The notes beneath the pieces were generated by a model. That model was given only the letters and a program-made list of their open reading frames with translations. It made no database searches and had not been told where the DNA came from. 64,000 bases of DNA from the NCBI RefSeq assembly GCF_000744815.1, contig NZ_JQMQ01000005.1, positions 5,289,801 to 5,353,800 on the forward strand. Reading direction: 5' to 3'. Positions 25,921 to 34,053 of the stretch are shown here, piece by piece (positions within the stretch are counted from its first letter, which is position 1; each line of letters begins with the position of its first letter). A program made the translations under genes and the position numbers. The DNA is from Phaeacidiphilus oryzae TH49. Its GTDB lineage: Bacteria > Actinomycetota > Actinomycetes > Streptomycetales > Streptomycetaceae.

Positions 25921-25937
25921 TTCGGCCACTGGCCGAA
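25921..25937. terminator. 17-bp palindrome at a convergent gene junction
   Basis: TTCGGCCACTGGCCGAA is perfect apart from its central base and lies between the small plus-strand gene ending at 25814 and the S9 hydrolase gene ending at 25954. A second short stem (GACCGA/TCGGTC) lies just before it. Likely terminator. Confidence 0.5.
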
Positions 25938-25953
25938 AACCGACGCCCGGGGG

Positions 25954-26817
25954 CTACCCGGCCGGACGGCCGTCCCGCAGGAAGCCCGCCAGCAGCTCGT
26001 GGAGCATCGGCGAGCCGGGCTCGGCCAGCAGGTCGTGGCCCGCCCCCGCCGCCTCGACATAGCGGAAGTCGGTGCCCTCCATCCGCCCGATCCGCAGCAG
26101 CTCCTGACGGAGCGTCCGGGACTGGCCGACCGGGACCACCTCGTCCTGGTCCCCGTGCACCAGCAGCAGAGGGGCCACCAGGCGGTGGCACCAGCGCAGC
26201 ACGTCACGCGGGCCGCGGGCGTCCCGCAGCTCCTCGGCCCCGCCCAGCCGCCGGGTCAGCGCCTGGACCGCCGGCGAGGCCTCGGCCAGCAGACGGGCCC
26301 CGGAGAGGAACGGCGCCACCACCGCGCACCGCACCACCTGGTCGGCGGCCGTCGCCGCGGCCAGCAGCGCGAGGAAGGCACCGTAGCTGACCCCGAAGAG
26401 GGCCGGCGGTTCCAGGCCGAGCGCGGCGCGTTGGGTCGCCACCCCGTCCAGCAGCACCAGCACGTCCTCCAGGTCGGGCCCGCCCCAGGAGTTCTGCAGC
26501 GCGGCGGCGAAGGACTCGCCGTAGCCGATCGAGCCCCGCTGGTTGGGGGCCACCACGGCCAGCCCCTCGGCGGCCATCCGCTGCAGGGCCGGGTCGAACT
26601 CCAGCCGCCAGGCGTCCGCCGGGCCGCCGTGGAGGGCGAGCACCAGGTGCTCGGCGGTCAGCCAGGCGTCCCCGCCGTACACGACGGCCTCCAGGGCGCC
26701 CGCGGCACCGGCGAGTTGGACGGTGTGGGCGCTGTGCCAGTGGCCGCCGTCCGGGGCCGGGGCGCTGCCGTCCAGCCGCCAGCCCGGTTGCCGGGCCACC
26801 CAGCGCGCGGCCGTCAC
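25954..26817 (-). CDS. S9 prolyl-oligopeptidase-like catalytic (alpha/beta-hydrolase) subunit
   Basis: 287 residues: the hydrolase domain of an S9 peptidase without its propeller. The oxyanion motif LALHGGPADAW, nucleophile elbow GVSYGAF (Ser), Asp in HGDQDEVVP and His in AAGAGHDLL give a complete triad. Starts at a GTG that overlaps the stop of the propeller gene by four bases (GTGA). In ordinary S9 enzymes both domains are one chain. Here the pair follows a lanthipeptide-synthetase-like gene, which recalls class III lanthipeptide clusters where a prolyl oligopeptidase removes the leader peptide. That role is inference. Confidence 0.8.
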   Translation of the reverse strand: MTAARWVARQPGWRLDGSAPAPDGGHWHSAHTVQLAGAAGALEAVVYGGDAWLTAEHLVLALHGGPADAWRLEFDPALQRMAAEGLAVVAPNQRGSIGYGESFAAALQNSWGGPDLEDVLVLLDGVATQRAALGLEPPALFGVSYGAFLALLAAATAADQVVRCAVVAPFLSGARLLAEASPAVQALTRRLGGAEELRDARGPRDVLRWCHRLVAPLLLVHGDQDEVVPVGQSRTLRQELLRIGRMEGTDFRYVEAAGAGHDLLAEPGSPMLHELLAGFLRDGRPAG

Positions 26818-28403
26818 CAGCCGCCGCCGGGGCGCCCGGGCGCCGGGCCGCCGGGAGCGGCGGGGGCGGCGGGGGCGGGAGCGGCGCCGGTGGTGTCGGT
26901 CCCGACCGGTGGGGGCGGCAGGGGCGGCATCGGCGGCATCGGCGGTACGGGCGGAACGGCCGACGGCCCGCCCGGTGTGAGCGCCCCGGGGCCCGCGTTG
27001 TCGGGCGCCAGGCCGGGCGGCTGACCGGGTGCCTGACCGGCCCCCGGGCCGGACAGCGCCGCGAGTCGCTGCCCCGGCAGCTCGCCGACCGAGGTGGTCG
27101 TCGGCAGCCGGGGTGCGGCATGCGGGGCGGTCGGGCGGCCAGGTGTGTCCGGGCTCAGCGGGGCGAGCCGCAGCGGCAGCGGCGCCGGCACCGAGACCGG
27201 CGGCAACTCCGCGGCCCCGCGCAGCAGATCGGCCTGCACCGTCGCCACCGCGGCCGGGTGCTCCGGAGCCGAGTACGGCATCCGCAGCCCCGAGGCCGAC
27301 CAGTGGCCGACCCCGCCGAGCCGCCCGGGCGGCACCGGCACCGCCTGCAGCCTGCCCGTCGACGGCTGCCACAGCGCGAGCCGGGAGCCGGTGCCCCGAT
27401 CGATCTGCACGGCCACCCGCGGCTCGGCCGAGCCGCGGCCCGGGCCCGCGCCCCCTCCCTCGGCGGAGGGATCGGCGCCGGTCCCGGGCGGTTCGACCGC
27501 GACCGGGTGGAGCACCGCGCCCGGCTGGTTCAGGCACTCGGGGAACCGCACCGGCACGTTCTCGCCGAGGATTCCCCAGCCCAGCCGGTCCGTTCCGGGC
27601 GCGTCACTGCGCAGCACGATCAGACCGGTGGCCGGATCGGCCAGCGCCAGCCGGTCGTTGCTCTCCGGGGTGATCTCCAGCAGCGGGGAGACCGTGCCCT
27701 CGGCCAGGTCCACCACCACCGACTTGACCCGGTCCTCCAGCACCCGGTCCAGCGCCAGCATCCGCCCGCCGGTGTCCAGCCACAGTCCGCCGCCGTACAA
27801 CCCCGGTATCTCGGCGACGCGTTGCGGTCCACGAGGGCCGGCCGGGAGACCGGCGACCGGCCCGGCGAGGCCGCTGGGCCCGCCGAGGCCGCCGGGCCCG
27901 CTGCCGGGCCCGGTTCCGTCGTCGGCGAAGATCAGCCAGGCGGTGGTGACCGGTCCCTGCCGGTCCGTCGTGGCGGTCGCCAGGGCGACCGCCACCGGCC
28001 CCGGCCCGGCCGCCGCGGGCAGCGGCAGCAGCCGCAGTCCCGGGGCGTACAGCTCGGCCACCGGCTGCTCGACGGCCACCGAGCCGCCCTCGCCGGCGCC
28101 GTCGCCGTCCGTCCGGGAGAGGACCACCACCTCGTGCCGGTCCTCCTGATGGCGGCAGACCAGCACCCGGCCGTCGGGCAGCGCGAGCAGCTGGGAACGC
28201 AGACTCTCCCAGCGCCCGTCCGGCAGGGCCAGGGTGTGCGGCTCGGGCACCCCGGTGCCGAGCCGCCAGACCTCGGGATGCCAGCCGCCGTCCGGGGCGC
28301 TGGCCAGACAGGCCGCGTACGAGCCGTCGTCGGCGAAGGTGAAGCCGACCCGGCGGAGGGCGCGGGTGGTCCGCGCGGGGAGGGTATGGGGGAGGGCGGT
28401 CAT
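26814..28403 (-). CDS. Beta-propeller half of a split S9 peptidase
   Basis: 529 residues. About 400 residues of repeated strand motifs (GSYAACLASAPDGGWHPEVWRL, LLALPDGRVLVCRHQEDRHEVVVL, RMLALDRVLEDRVKSVVVDL, GSRLALWQPSTGRL) match the N-terminal propeller of S9 peptidases. A roughly 110-residue Pro/Gly/Ala-rich tail (GPGAGQAPGQPPGLAP, VPPMPPMPPLPPPP) then leads directly to the stop where the hydrolase gene begins. Its ATG shares one base with the stop codon of the lanthipeptide-synthetase-like gene. The split looks natural because the overlap is a clean GTGA and both ends are in frame, but a frameshift in a long chain is possible. Confidence 0.72.
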   Translation of the reverse strand: MTALPHTLPARTTRALRRVGFTFADDGSYAACLASAPDGGWHPEVWRLGTGVPEPHTLALPDGRWESLRSQLLALPDGRVLVCRHQEDRHEVVVLSRTDGDGAGEGGSVAVEQPVAELYAPGLRLLPLPAAAGPGPVAVALATATTDRQGPVTTAWLIFADDGTGPGSGPGGLGGPSGLAGPVAGLPAGPRGPQRVAEIPGLYGGGLWLDTGGRMLALDRVLEDRVKSVVVDLAEGTVSPLLEITPESNDRLALADPATGLIVLRSDAPGTDRLGWGILGENVPVRFPECLNQPGAVLHPVAVEPPGTGADPSAEGGGAGPGRGSAEPRVAVQIDRGTGSRLALWQPSTGRLQAVPVPPGRLGGVGHWSASGLRMPYSAPEHPAAVATVQADLLRGAAELPPVSVPAPLPLRLAPLSPDTPGRPTAPHAAPRLPTTTSVGELPGQRLAALSGPGAGQAPGQPPGLAPDNAGPGALTPGGPSAVPPVPPMPPMPPLPPPPVGTDTTGAAPAPAAPAAPGGPAPGRPGGGW

Positions 28404-31400
28404 CGGAGTCGCACCGTCGCAGGGTCGTGGGGGCCGTCGGTCGGGGGCCGCGTGCCCGCCGCCCGGGGCGCGGGCAGCGCGGCCGAGGCGGAGGCGGGCG
28501 GCGGAGCGGGATCGGAGGGCTCGATCCGTTCGATGGGTTCGGTTTCCGTTCGGGTCCGTGCGGGCGGCCGCTGCCGCTCTGTAGGCCGCACCGACACCGC
28601 CGCGGTGGCCCCACCGGCCCCACCGGCTGCGGCGCAGCCTGCGGCACCGCCTGCCGCGCCGACCGCGGAAGCGGCCCTGGCACCGGCCACGGAACCGACT
28701 CCGGAACCGACTCCGGAACCGATTCCGGCGACACAGGGCCCGGCAGTGTCGTACGAGTCAGGCGGCGGCTCGGGGTCGACCCACAGCCGGCGGCCGCCGT
28801 AGCGCAGCCGCAGGAACCAGCCGAGCACCCCGGCGCTGCCGGTGCCGTAGCCGGTGCCGCAGGCCAGGCCGGTCTCGTCGGGCAGGACCAGCCGGCCCGA
28901 GCGGAGGGCGCAGCGCGCGCCCGCCAGCGCGGCCAACTCCCAGGCGCCGTCCAGGAAACGGCGCCGACGCGGGTCCTCCTCCGCGGGCACCGAGCCCGCC
29001 GGCGCCGAGCCCGTCGGCCCGCCGTCCGCCGCACGGGCCAGGTCGAGGAGGAACTCGCCGTTCCCGGCCAGCCCGTGGCAGATCGCCACGGTGCTGTGCC
29101 AGCGGGAGCGGAGCACCGCCTCGCCCGCCGCGAAGGCGAGCTCCCGGACGGCCTCCTCGCCGGTGGCCCGCCACAGCCGCACCAGGAAGGTGCCGATCTC
29201 GGCGGAGCCGCCGCACCAGTGCGCCAGCCGGAGCCTCGGCGACTCGCCGGGGCCGGCCGGCCACCAGGCCGCGCCGTCCTCCAGCCGGGCCGTACCGGCC
29301 AGGGTCTGGCCGACCCGCACCGCGGCGTCCAGATAGGCCTGCTCGCCGGTCGCCTCGGCGGCCGCGAGGAGGAAGGCGCCGATCCCGGCGGCGCCGTGGG
29401 CGTAGCCGAGCCGGGTGGCCCCGGCCAGCTCGGAGTCGAATCCGCGCGGCACCCGCCACAGCAGCCCGTACGGGCTCTGCCGGGCGGTGTCCAGCAGCCC
29501 GTCCGCGCAGTCCCTGATCCGCCGCAGCCGCTCGTCCTCGCCGTACAGCACCGAAGGGGGAGTGCGGAGTTGGAGCATTCCGGCGCCGGCGGCGCCGTGG
29601 CAGACGTCCGCGTTCGGCCAGCGCAGCGGCACCGAGGCGGCCAGCGCGCCGGCCCGGGCGGCCAGCCGCCCGTCGCCGAGCAGATCGGCCGCGTCCAGCA
29701 GCGCCCAGGCCGTACCGGACCGGCCGACATGCAGTCCGGGCAGCACGACCGGCTCCCGCTCCACCCGGCGGAGCAGCCAGTCCGCCGCCACCCGGGCCGA
29801 GTCGCGGGCGAGATCCCTCACCCCGTCCGGGAGCCGGGGCTCCCGCGCGGCCCGGACCAGGACCGCGAGGACGCCGGCGGCGCCCTCCCGCATGTTGCAC
29901 GGGTCGGTCCTGGTCAGCGGCCCGGCCGAGACCGTCGCCGGCGGCCAGAGGCAGTCCGGCCGCTCGGGCGACATCCGGGCGGCCAGATCGCCGATCCCGT
30001 CCCGGATCATCCGCTCCACCTCGGCGCGGACGGTGACGGCGGAGGCCGCCGCGGCGGCCGAGGCGGCGGGGACCGGCTGGCCCCGGTGCAGCGGCTGGGC
30101 CAGCGCGACCACCGGACCGGTGGAGGCCGCCGAGGCGACGTCGAGGACCCGCTCGGGGGCCCGCGGGCGCGGCGCCCGGGAGAGGACGTCCCGCACCCGC
30201 GCCGGCGAGGGGCGGTCGGCGGGCTCCTGCGCGCGCAGCGCGTTGATCACCGGCGCCAGTATCCGCGCGCTCTCGCCGTCCCGGGCGGCCAGCGCCAGCC
30301 AGCGGGCCAGCCGCTGCTCGGCCGGCCGGCAGCCGGCCGGGAAGTCGTCCGGGAGTATCGGCTCATGCCCGGTGGCCAGCAGGAAGAGGAGGCCGCCCAG
30401 GGCGAAGAGGTCCGCGGCCGGATCGGCCGGCACGCAGCCGGAGGGCACCTCGCCGCTGGGCACGGCGTACAGCCGGCGCTCTGCCGCTCCTGGTGCCGCC
30501 CCCGCTCCTGGTGCCGCGCCCGCCCCCGGGCCGCCCGGCAGGACCGTCAGCCGCCGCCTGCGGCCCGTTCCCGCCGTGGCCTCCGGCGGCTGGTACCCCG
30601 GCGTCCCGCCGCAGGGCGCCACCGCGCCCGCCGGGGCGGCGAGTTCGAGCTCGACCAGGTGGAGCGAGCCGTCCGGCCCGACCTGCACCGCGCTCGGCGA
30701 GAGGTCGCGGATCACCATCCCCGCCGCGTGCACCCGCTCCACCAGGTCGACCAGGCCCAGCGCCAGCGGCCCCGCCTGCGGCCAGGGGACGTCCGGCGCG
30801 CCGTCCCTGGTGAGCCGGGCCGACACCCAGGCGTTCAGCGGCTGGCCGGGCAAGCGCTCGGTCACCAGCAGGGCCTGCCCGCGCTCCTCGACCAGGTCGA
30901 TCACCCGCGGCACCAGTCCGGTGGCCGCGAGCTGCCGCATGGCCGCCGCCTCCGCGCGCAGCGCGGACACCGCGTCCCGCCCGGAGGCGTCCACCTCGAC
31001 CAGCGCCCGGGCCTGTTTGACCAGCACCTCGGCGCCGGTGCTGACGTCCTGCGCGGAGTAGACGCCGCCGTCCGCGCCCTGCCGCAGCGCGCCGGTCAGC
31101 GCGTAGTCCCGGCCGAGTAAGGCCATCGCGGAGGCCGAGTGGAGCCCGGCCCAGCCGGACGCCGCCCAGCCCCGCGCCCCGCGCGCCCCGGCGGGGCTCC
31201 AGCGCGGCCCGTCCTCCGCGGCGCCGGCGGTCCCCGGCGCGGGGGCGACCGGCGGGTCGGAGGCCCACGGCGGGCGGAGGGTCAGGCTCCGTTCCTCTTC
31301 CCACTGCTCGCCCTTCGGCCCGGTGAGCAGCGCGCGGTAGCGGCCGTCGTTCCCCAGCACCGGCTGTTCGGTGAAGGCCCCGTACCGGTAGTGGACGGGG

Positions 31401-31966
31401 CTGCCGGGCCGGAACGGCCGGTCGGAGAGGACGGCCGGGCCGGCCAGCCCGGCCGTGGCGTCGTGCAGCCGGAGCACCAGCCGGGCGAAATGATGGTCGT
31501 CGTCCGGATAGAGGGTGATGAACTTTCCGGACGAACTACGGTCCGCGCCCCGGGAGTTGATGGTGTGCAGCTGTTCCAGCCCGGGAGCGAAGCGGAACGC
31601 GCAGGGGTCGACCGCGGCCACCGAGGCGACCGCGTCCAGCACCGCCCGGGCGTTCTCCGTGGAGGCGCTGACGTGAATCTTCCAGCCGTGCGCCCGCGAC
31701 CGGTGGCCGGGCGGCCGGGCCGTGCACCAGAAGGCGTCCGCGTGGAAGCTCCAGCTCCACGGGTCGGTGCCCGCCGTGCGCGCGGCCACGGCCGCCCTTG
31801 CGACCTCCACCAGTCCCTGCCGGTCCCGGCCGGGAACGCGGCCCTCGCCGCGGCCCTCGGCCGGGACCGGCGCCCCACCCCCCGGGACGTCTGCGGACGG
31901 TCCGGGCGGACCCCCCGGTACAGGCCGTGCAGGCCCTTCGAACTCCGTGCCTGCGCCCGTACCCAT
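28400..31966 (-). CDS. Class IV-type lanthipeptide synthetase-like protein with degenerate kinase domain
   Basis: 1188 residues. The N-terminal lyase-type domain (about 80-260) has GWKIHVSAS, SSGKFITLYP and VHYRYGAF. The kinase domain (about 320-560) has a glycine loop and KQAR, but reads VIRDLSPSAVQV and LVELELAAP, so the metal-binding Asn and the DFG Asp are replaced by Ala and Glu. The LanC-like cyclase (about 660-1070) keeps zinc ligands Cys918 (HWCGG), Cys963 and His964 (ICHG), as in class IV LanL and unlike class III. A 120-residue Ala/Gly/Pro tail ends the protein. I chose the ATG at 31966 (GGGGG eight bases upstream). No precursor peptide gene was found nearby. Coupled to the split S9 peptidase. 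Confidence 0.8.
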   Translation of the reverse strand: MGTGAGTEFEGPARPVPGGPPGPSADVPGGGAPVPAEGRGEGRVPGRDRQGLVEVARAAVAARTAGTDPWSWSFHADAFWCTARPPGHRSRAHGWKIHVSASTENARAVLDAVASVAAVDPCAFRFAPGLEQLHTINSRGADRSSSGKFITLYPDDDHHFARLVLRLHDATAGLAGPAVLSDRPFRPGSPVHYRYGAFTEQPVLGNDGRYRALLTGPKGEQWEEERSLTLRPPWASDPPVAPAPGTAGAAEDGPRWSPAGARGARGWAASGWAGLHSASAMALLGRDYALTGALRQGADGGVYSAQDVSTGAEVLVKQARALVEVDASGRDAVSALRAEAAAMRQLAATGLVPRVIDLVEERGQALLVTERLPGQPLNAWVSARLTRDGAPDVPWPQAGPLALGLVDLVERVHAAGMVIRDLSPSAVQVGPDGSLHLVELELAAPAGAVAPCGGTPGYQPPEATAGTGRRRRLTVLPGGPGAGAAPGAGAAPGAAERRLYAVPSGEVPSGCVPADPAADLFALGGLLFLLATGHEPILPDDFPAGCRPAEQRLARWLALAARDGESARILAPVINALRAQEPADRPSPARVRDVLSRAPRPRAPERVLDVASAASTGPVVALAQPLHRGQPVPAASAAAAASAVTVRAEVERMIRDGIGDLAARMSPERPDCLWPPATVSAGPLTRTDPCNMREGAAGVLAVLVRAAREPRLPDGVRDLARDSARVAADWLLRRVEREPVVLPGLHVGRSGTAWALLDAADLLGDGRLAARAGALAASVPLRWPNADVCHGAAGAGMLQLRTPPSVLYGEDERLRRIRDCADGLLDTARQSPYGLLWRVPRGFDSELAGATRLGYAHGAAGIGAFLLAAAEATGEQAYLDAAVRVGQTLAGTARLEDGAAWWPAGPGESPRLRLAHWCGGSAEIGTFLVRLWRATGEEAVRELAFAAGEAVLRSRWHSTVAICHGLAGNGEFLLDLARAADGGPTGSAPAGSVPAEEDPRRRRFLDGAWELAALAGARCALRSGRLVLPDETGLACGTGYGTGSAGVLGWFLRLRYGGRRLWVDPEPPPDSYDTAGPCVAGIGSGVGSGVGSVAGARAASAVGAAGGAAGCAAAGGAGGATAAVSVRPTERQRPPARTRTETEPIERIEPSDPAPPPASASAALPAPRAAGTRPPTDGPHDPATVRLR

Positions 31967-32342
31967 TGCCCGGACCCCCTTCCCCGTACGCTCCCCGTGT
32001 CGGCCGGCGGATCGGTGCCCCTCGTCGGCGGCGCCGTTCCCCCCTGTCGCGGCACCGAAGTTACTTTCGGGGCGGGTGGTGCGGACCGATTTCCGAGTCA
32101 CTTCACTCATAAGGGTGGTCCGGTCCCGGCTTCCCTGCGGCGCACCTTGGAAAGCCCACGGACCAGGTTCTCCCGCGAGGTTGACGCCCTCCCCGAGAGG
32201 CCCCGGAGGAGGCCCGGCCGCGGGCCCGCCGGCCGGTCGCGCCGGACCCTCCGGCCGCCCCGGTGTGACCTGTGTCCCACCGCTGCCGGGCCGGGCTTCC
32301 CGCGCTGCCCGCCGCCGATCCCCCGCGCGGTAACCTCGTCTG
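31967..32342. other. Divergent intergenic region between LanL-like and Nif3-like genes
   Basis: This 376-base stretch contains an in-frame upstream extension of the lanthipeptide-synthetase-like gene (an ATG at 32110 with no ribosome-binding site) and the promoter of the Nif3-like gene. I looked on both strands for a short Ser/Thr/Cys-rich precursor peptide and saw none. Confidence 0.5.
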
Positions 32343-33269
32343 GTGCCCAGCAAGCTCAGCGAACCCGTGTCCGGCTCCCACCCCGCCCCCGCCCCTCCGC
32401 TCTCCGCGGTGCTGGGCGCGCTCGGCGAGCGCTATCCGGCGGCCTGGGCGGAGTCCTGGGACGCCGTCGGCCTGGTCTGCGGCGACCCCGCGGCGCCGGT
32501 CCGCCGGGTGCTGTTCGCGGTGGACCCGGTGCGGCAGGTCGCCGAGGAGGCGGTCGCCTTCGGCGCCGACCTGGTGATCACCCACCATCCCCTCTACCTT
32601 CGCGGCACCACGACCGTCGCCGCGACCGGCTTCAAGGGCCGCGTCCTCCACACCCTGATCCGCGCCGGCGAGCACGGCATCGCCCTGTGGACCGCGCACA
32701 CCAACGCCGACTCCGCCGACCCGGGCGTCTCGGACGCCCTCGCCGAGGCGATCGGCCTCCGGGTCACCGGCCCGCTGGTGCCCGACCCGACGGACCCGGC
32801 CGGGCGCCGCGGCACCGGCCGGATCGGCGAACTCCCGTCCGCCGAACCGCTGGCCGCCTTCGCCCGCCGGGTGGCCGCCGGACTCCCGGCGACCGCAGCC
32901 GGGGTACGGGTGGCCGGCGACCCGGAGCGCCCGATCCGCCGGGTCGCCGTCTGCGGCGGCTCGGGCGACTCCTTCTTCGACCAGGTCCGCGCGGCCGAGG
33001 TGGACGCCTACGTCACCGCGGACCTGCGCCACCACCCGGCGTCCGAGGCCGCCGAGCACTCCGTCCCCGGCGACCGCCCGGCCCCCGCGCTGGTCGACGC
33101 CGCCCACTGGGCCACCGAGTGGCCGTGGCTGCGGCTGGCCGAGCGCGAGCTCCAGCAGATCGCCGAGAAGCACGGCTGGCAGCTGGAGACCAGGGTCTCC
33201 ACCCAGGTCACCGACCCGTGGACGCTGCACGCGCCGATGCCGGCGGCCGAGGCCGGCCCGGCCGCCTGA
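32343..33269 (+). CDS. Nif3-like dinuclear metal center protein
   Basis: 308 residues of the YbgI/Nif3 (GTP cyclohydrolase 1 type 2-like) family. Metal-binding motifs: ADLVITHHPLYLRG, WTAHTNADSADPGVSDALA and DLRHHPASEA; the middle AVCGGSGDSFFDQVRAAEVDAYVTAD is also typical. Members form toroidal hexamers with two metal ions per subunit; their activity is poorly defined. The GTG at 32343 has no Shine-Dalgarno, and a -10-like TAACCT ends six bases upstream, so the mRNA may be leaderless. Followed by the zinc-ribbon and RNase H genes, a conserved streptomycete order. Confidence 0.9.
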   Translation: MPSKLSEPVSGSHPAPAPPLSAVLGALGERYPAAWAESWDAVGLVCGDPAAPVRRVLFAVDPVRQVAEEAVAFGADLVITHHPLYLRGTTTVAATGFKGRVLHTLIRAGEHGIALWTAHTNADSADPGVSDALAEAIGLRVTGPLVPDPTDPAGRRGTGRIGELPSAEPLAAFARRVAAGLPATAAGVRVAGDPERPIRRVAVCGGSGDSFFDQVRAAEVDAYVTADLRHHPASEAAEHSVPGDRPAPALVDAAHWATEWPWLRLAERELQQIAEKHGWQLETRVSTQVTDPWTLHAPMPAAEAGPAA

Positions 33270-33307
33270 TCCCGACCAACCGCCCCACCTCACCCAAGGA
33301 GCACCCG

Positions 33308-34051
33308 CTGAACGCCGCGCCCGCCGACCAGAACCGCCTGCTCGACCTGCAGGCCCTCGACTCCCGCCTCGACCAGCTTGCCCACCGCCGCAAGTCGCTG
33401 CCCGAGCACGCCGAGATCGAGCAGCGCGGCTCCGAAGTCACCCAGCTGCGCGACCTCGTGGTCGCCGCCCGTACCCAGCTCACCGATACCGAGCGCGAGC
33501 AGACCAAGGCCGAGCAGGACGTGGAGCAGGTGCGCAACCGCGCCGCCCGCGACCAGAAGCGCCTCGACTCCGGCGCCGTCACCTCGCCCAAGGACCTCGC
33601 CAACCTGCAGAGCGAGATCGCCTCGCTGGCCAAGCGCCAGTCCGACCTGGAGGACGTGGTCCTCGAGGTGATGGAGCGCCTGGAGTCCGCGCAGACCCGG
33701 GTCACCGAGATGACCGCCCGCAAGGAGCACGCCGAGCGCTCCCTCGCCGAGGCCGAGGAGCGCCGGGACGCCGCCACCGCCGAGATCGACGCCGAGCGCG
33801 GCAAGGTCGAGCGCGAGCGCGAGACCGTCGCCGCGGTCATCCCGGCCGACCTGATGAAGCTCTACCAGCGGCTGCGCGAGCAGCAGGGCGGCATCGGCGC
33901 GGCCCGGCTCTACCAGCGGCGCTGCGAGGGCTGCCGGGTCGAGCTGTCCATGGCCGACCTCAACGCCGTGCGGGCCGCGGCCGCCGACGAGGTCCTCCGC
34001 TGCGAGAACTGCCAGCGGATCCTGGTCCGCACGGGCGAGTCGGGCCTCTGA
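33308..34051 (+). CDS. C4-type zinc-ribbon coiled-coil protein (CTG start)
   Basis: 247 residues. A long antiparallel coiled coil (about 10-185; VTQLRDLVVAARTQL, AEQDVEQVRNRAARDQKRL, KRQSDLEDVVLEVMERLESAQTRVTEM) ends in a C-terminal zinc ribbon with Cys pairs in RRCEGCRVEL and LRCENCQRIL. Homologues begin MNAAPADQ; here the equivalent codon is CTG at 33308, with a perfect AAGGAG six bases upstream and no other start codon nearby in frame. Sits 38 bases after the Nif3-like gene and two bases before the RNase H gene, so it belongs to one operon. The family is thought to bind nucleic acid or partner proteins. Confidence 0.87.
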   Translation: MNAAPADQNRLLDLQALDSRLDQLAHRRKSLPEHAEIEQRGSEVTQLRDLVVAARTQLTDTEREQTKAEQDVEQVRNRAARDQKRLDSGAVTSPKDLANLQSEIASLAKRQSDLEDVVLEVMERLESAQTRVTEMTARKEHAERSLAEAEERRDAATAEIDAERGKVERERETVAAVIPADLMKLYQRLREQQGGIGAARLYQRRCEGCRVELSMADLNAVRAAAADEVLRCENCQRILVRTGESGL

Positions 34052-34053
34052 CC

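Noticed and set aside
31967..32342. Search for a lanthipeptide precursor gene beside the LanL-like gene
   Set aside because: No short frame with a leader-like start and Ser/Thr/Cys-rich core was visible on either strand here or in 25815-25953. Very short peptides could still be missed by eye.
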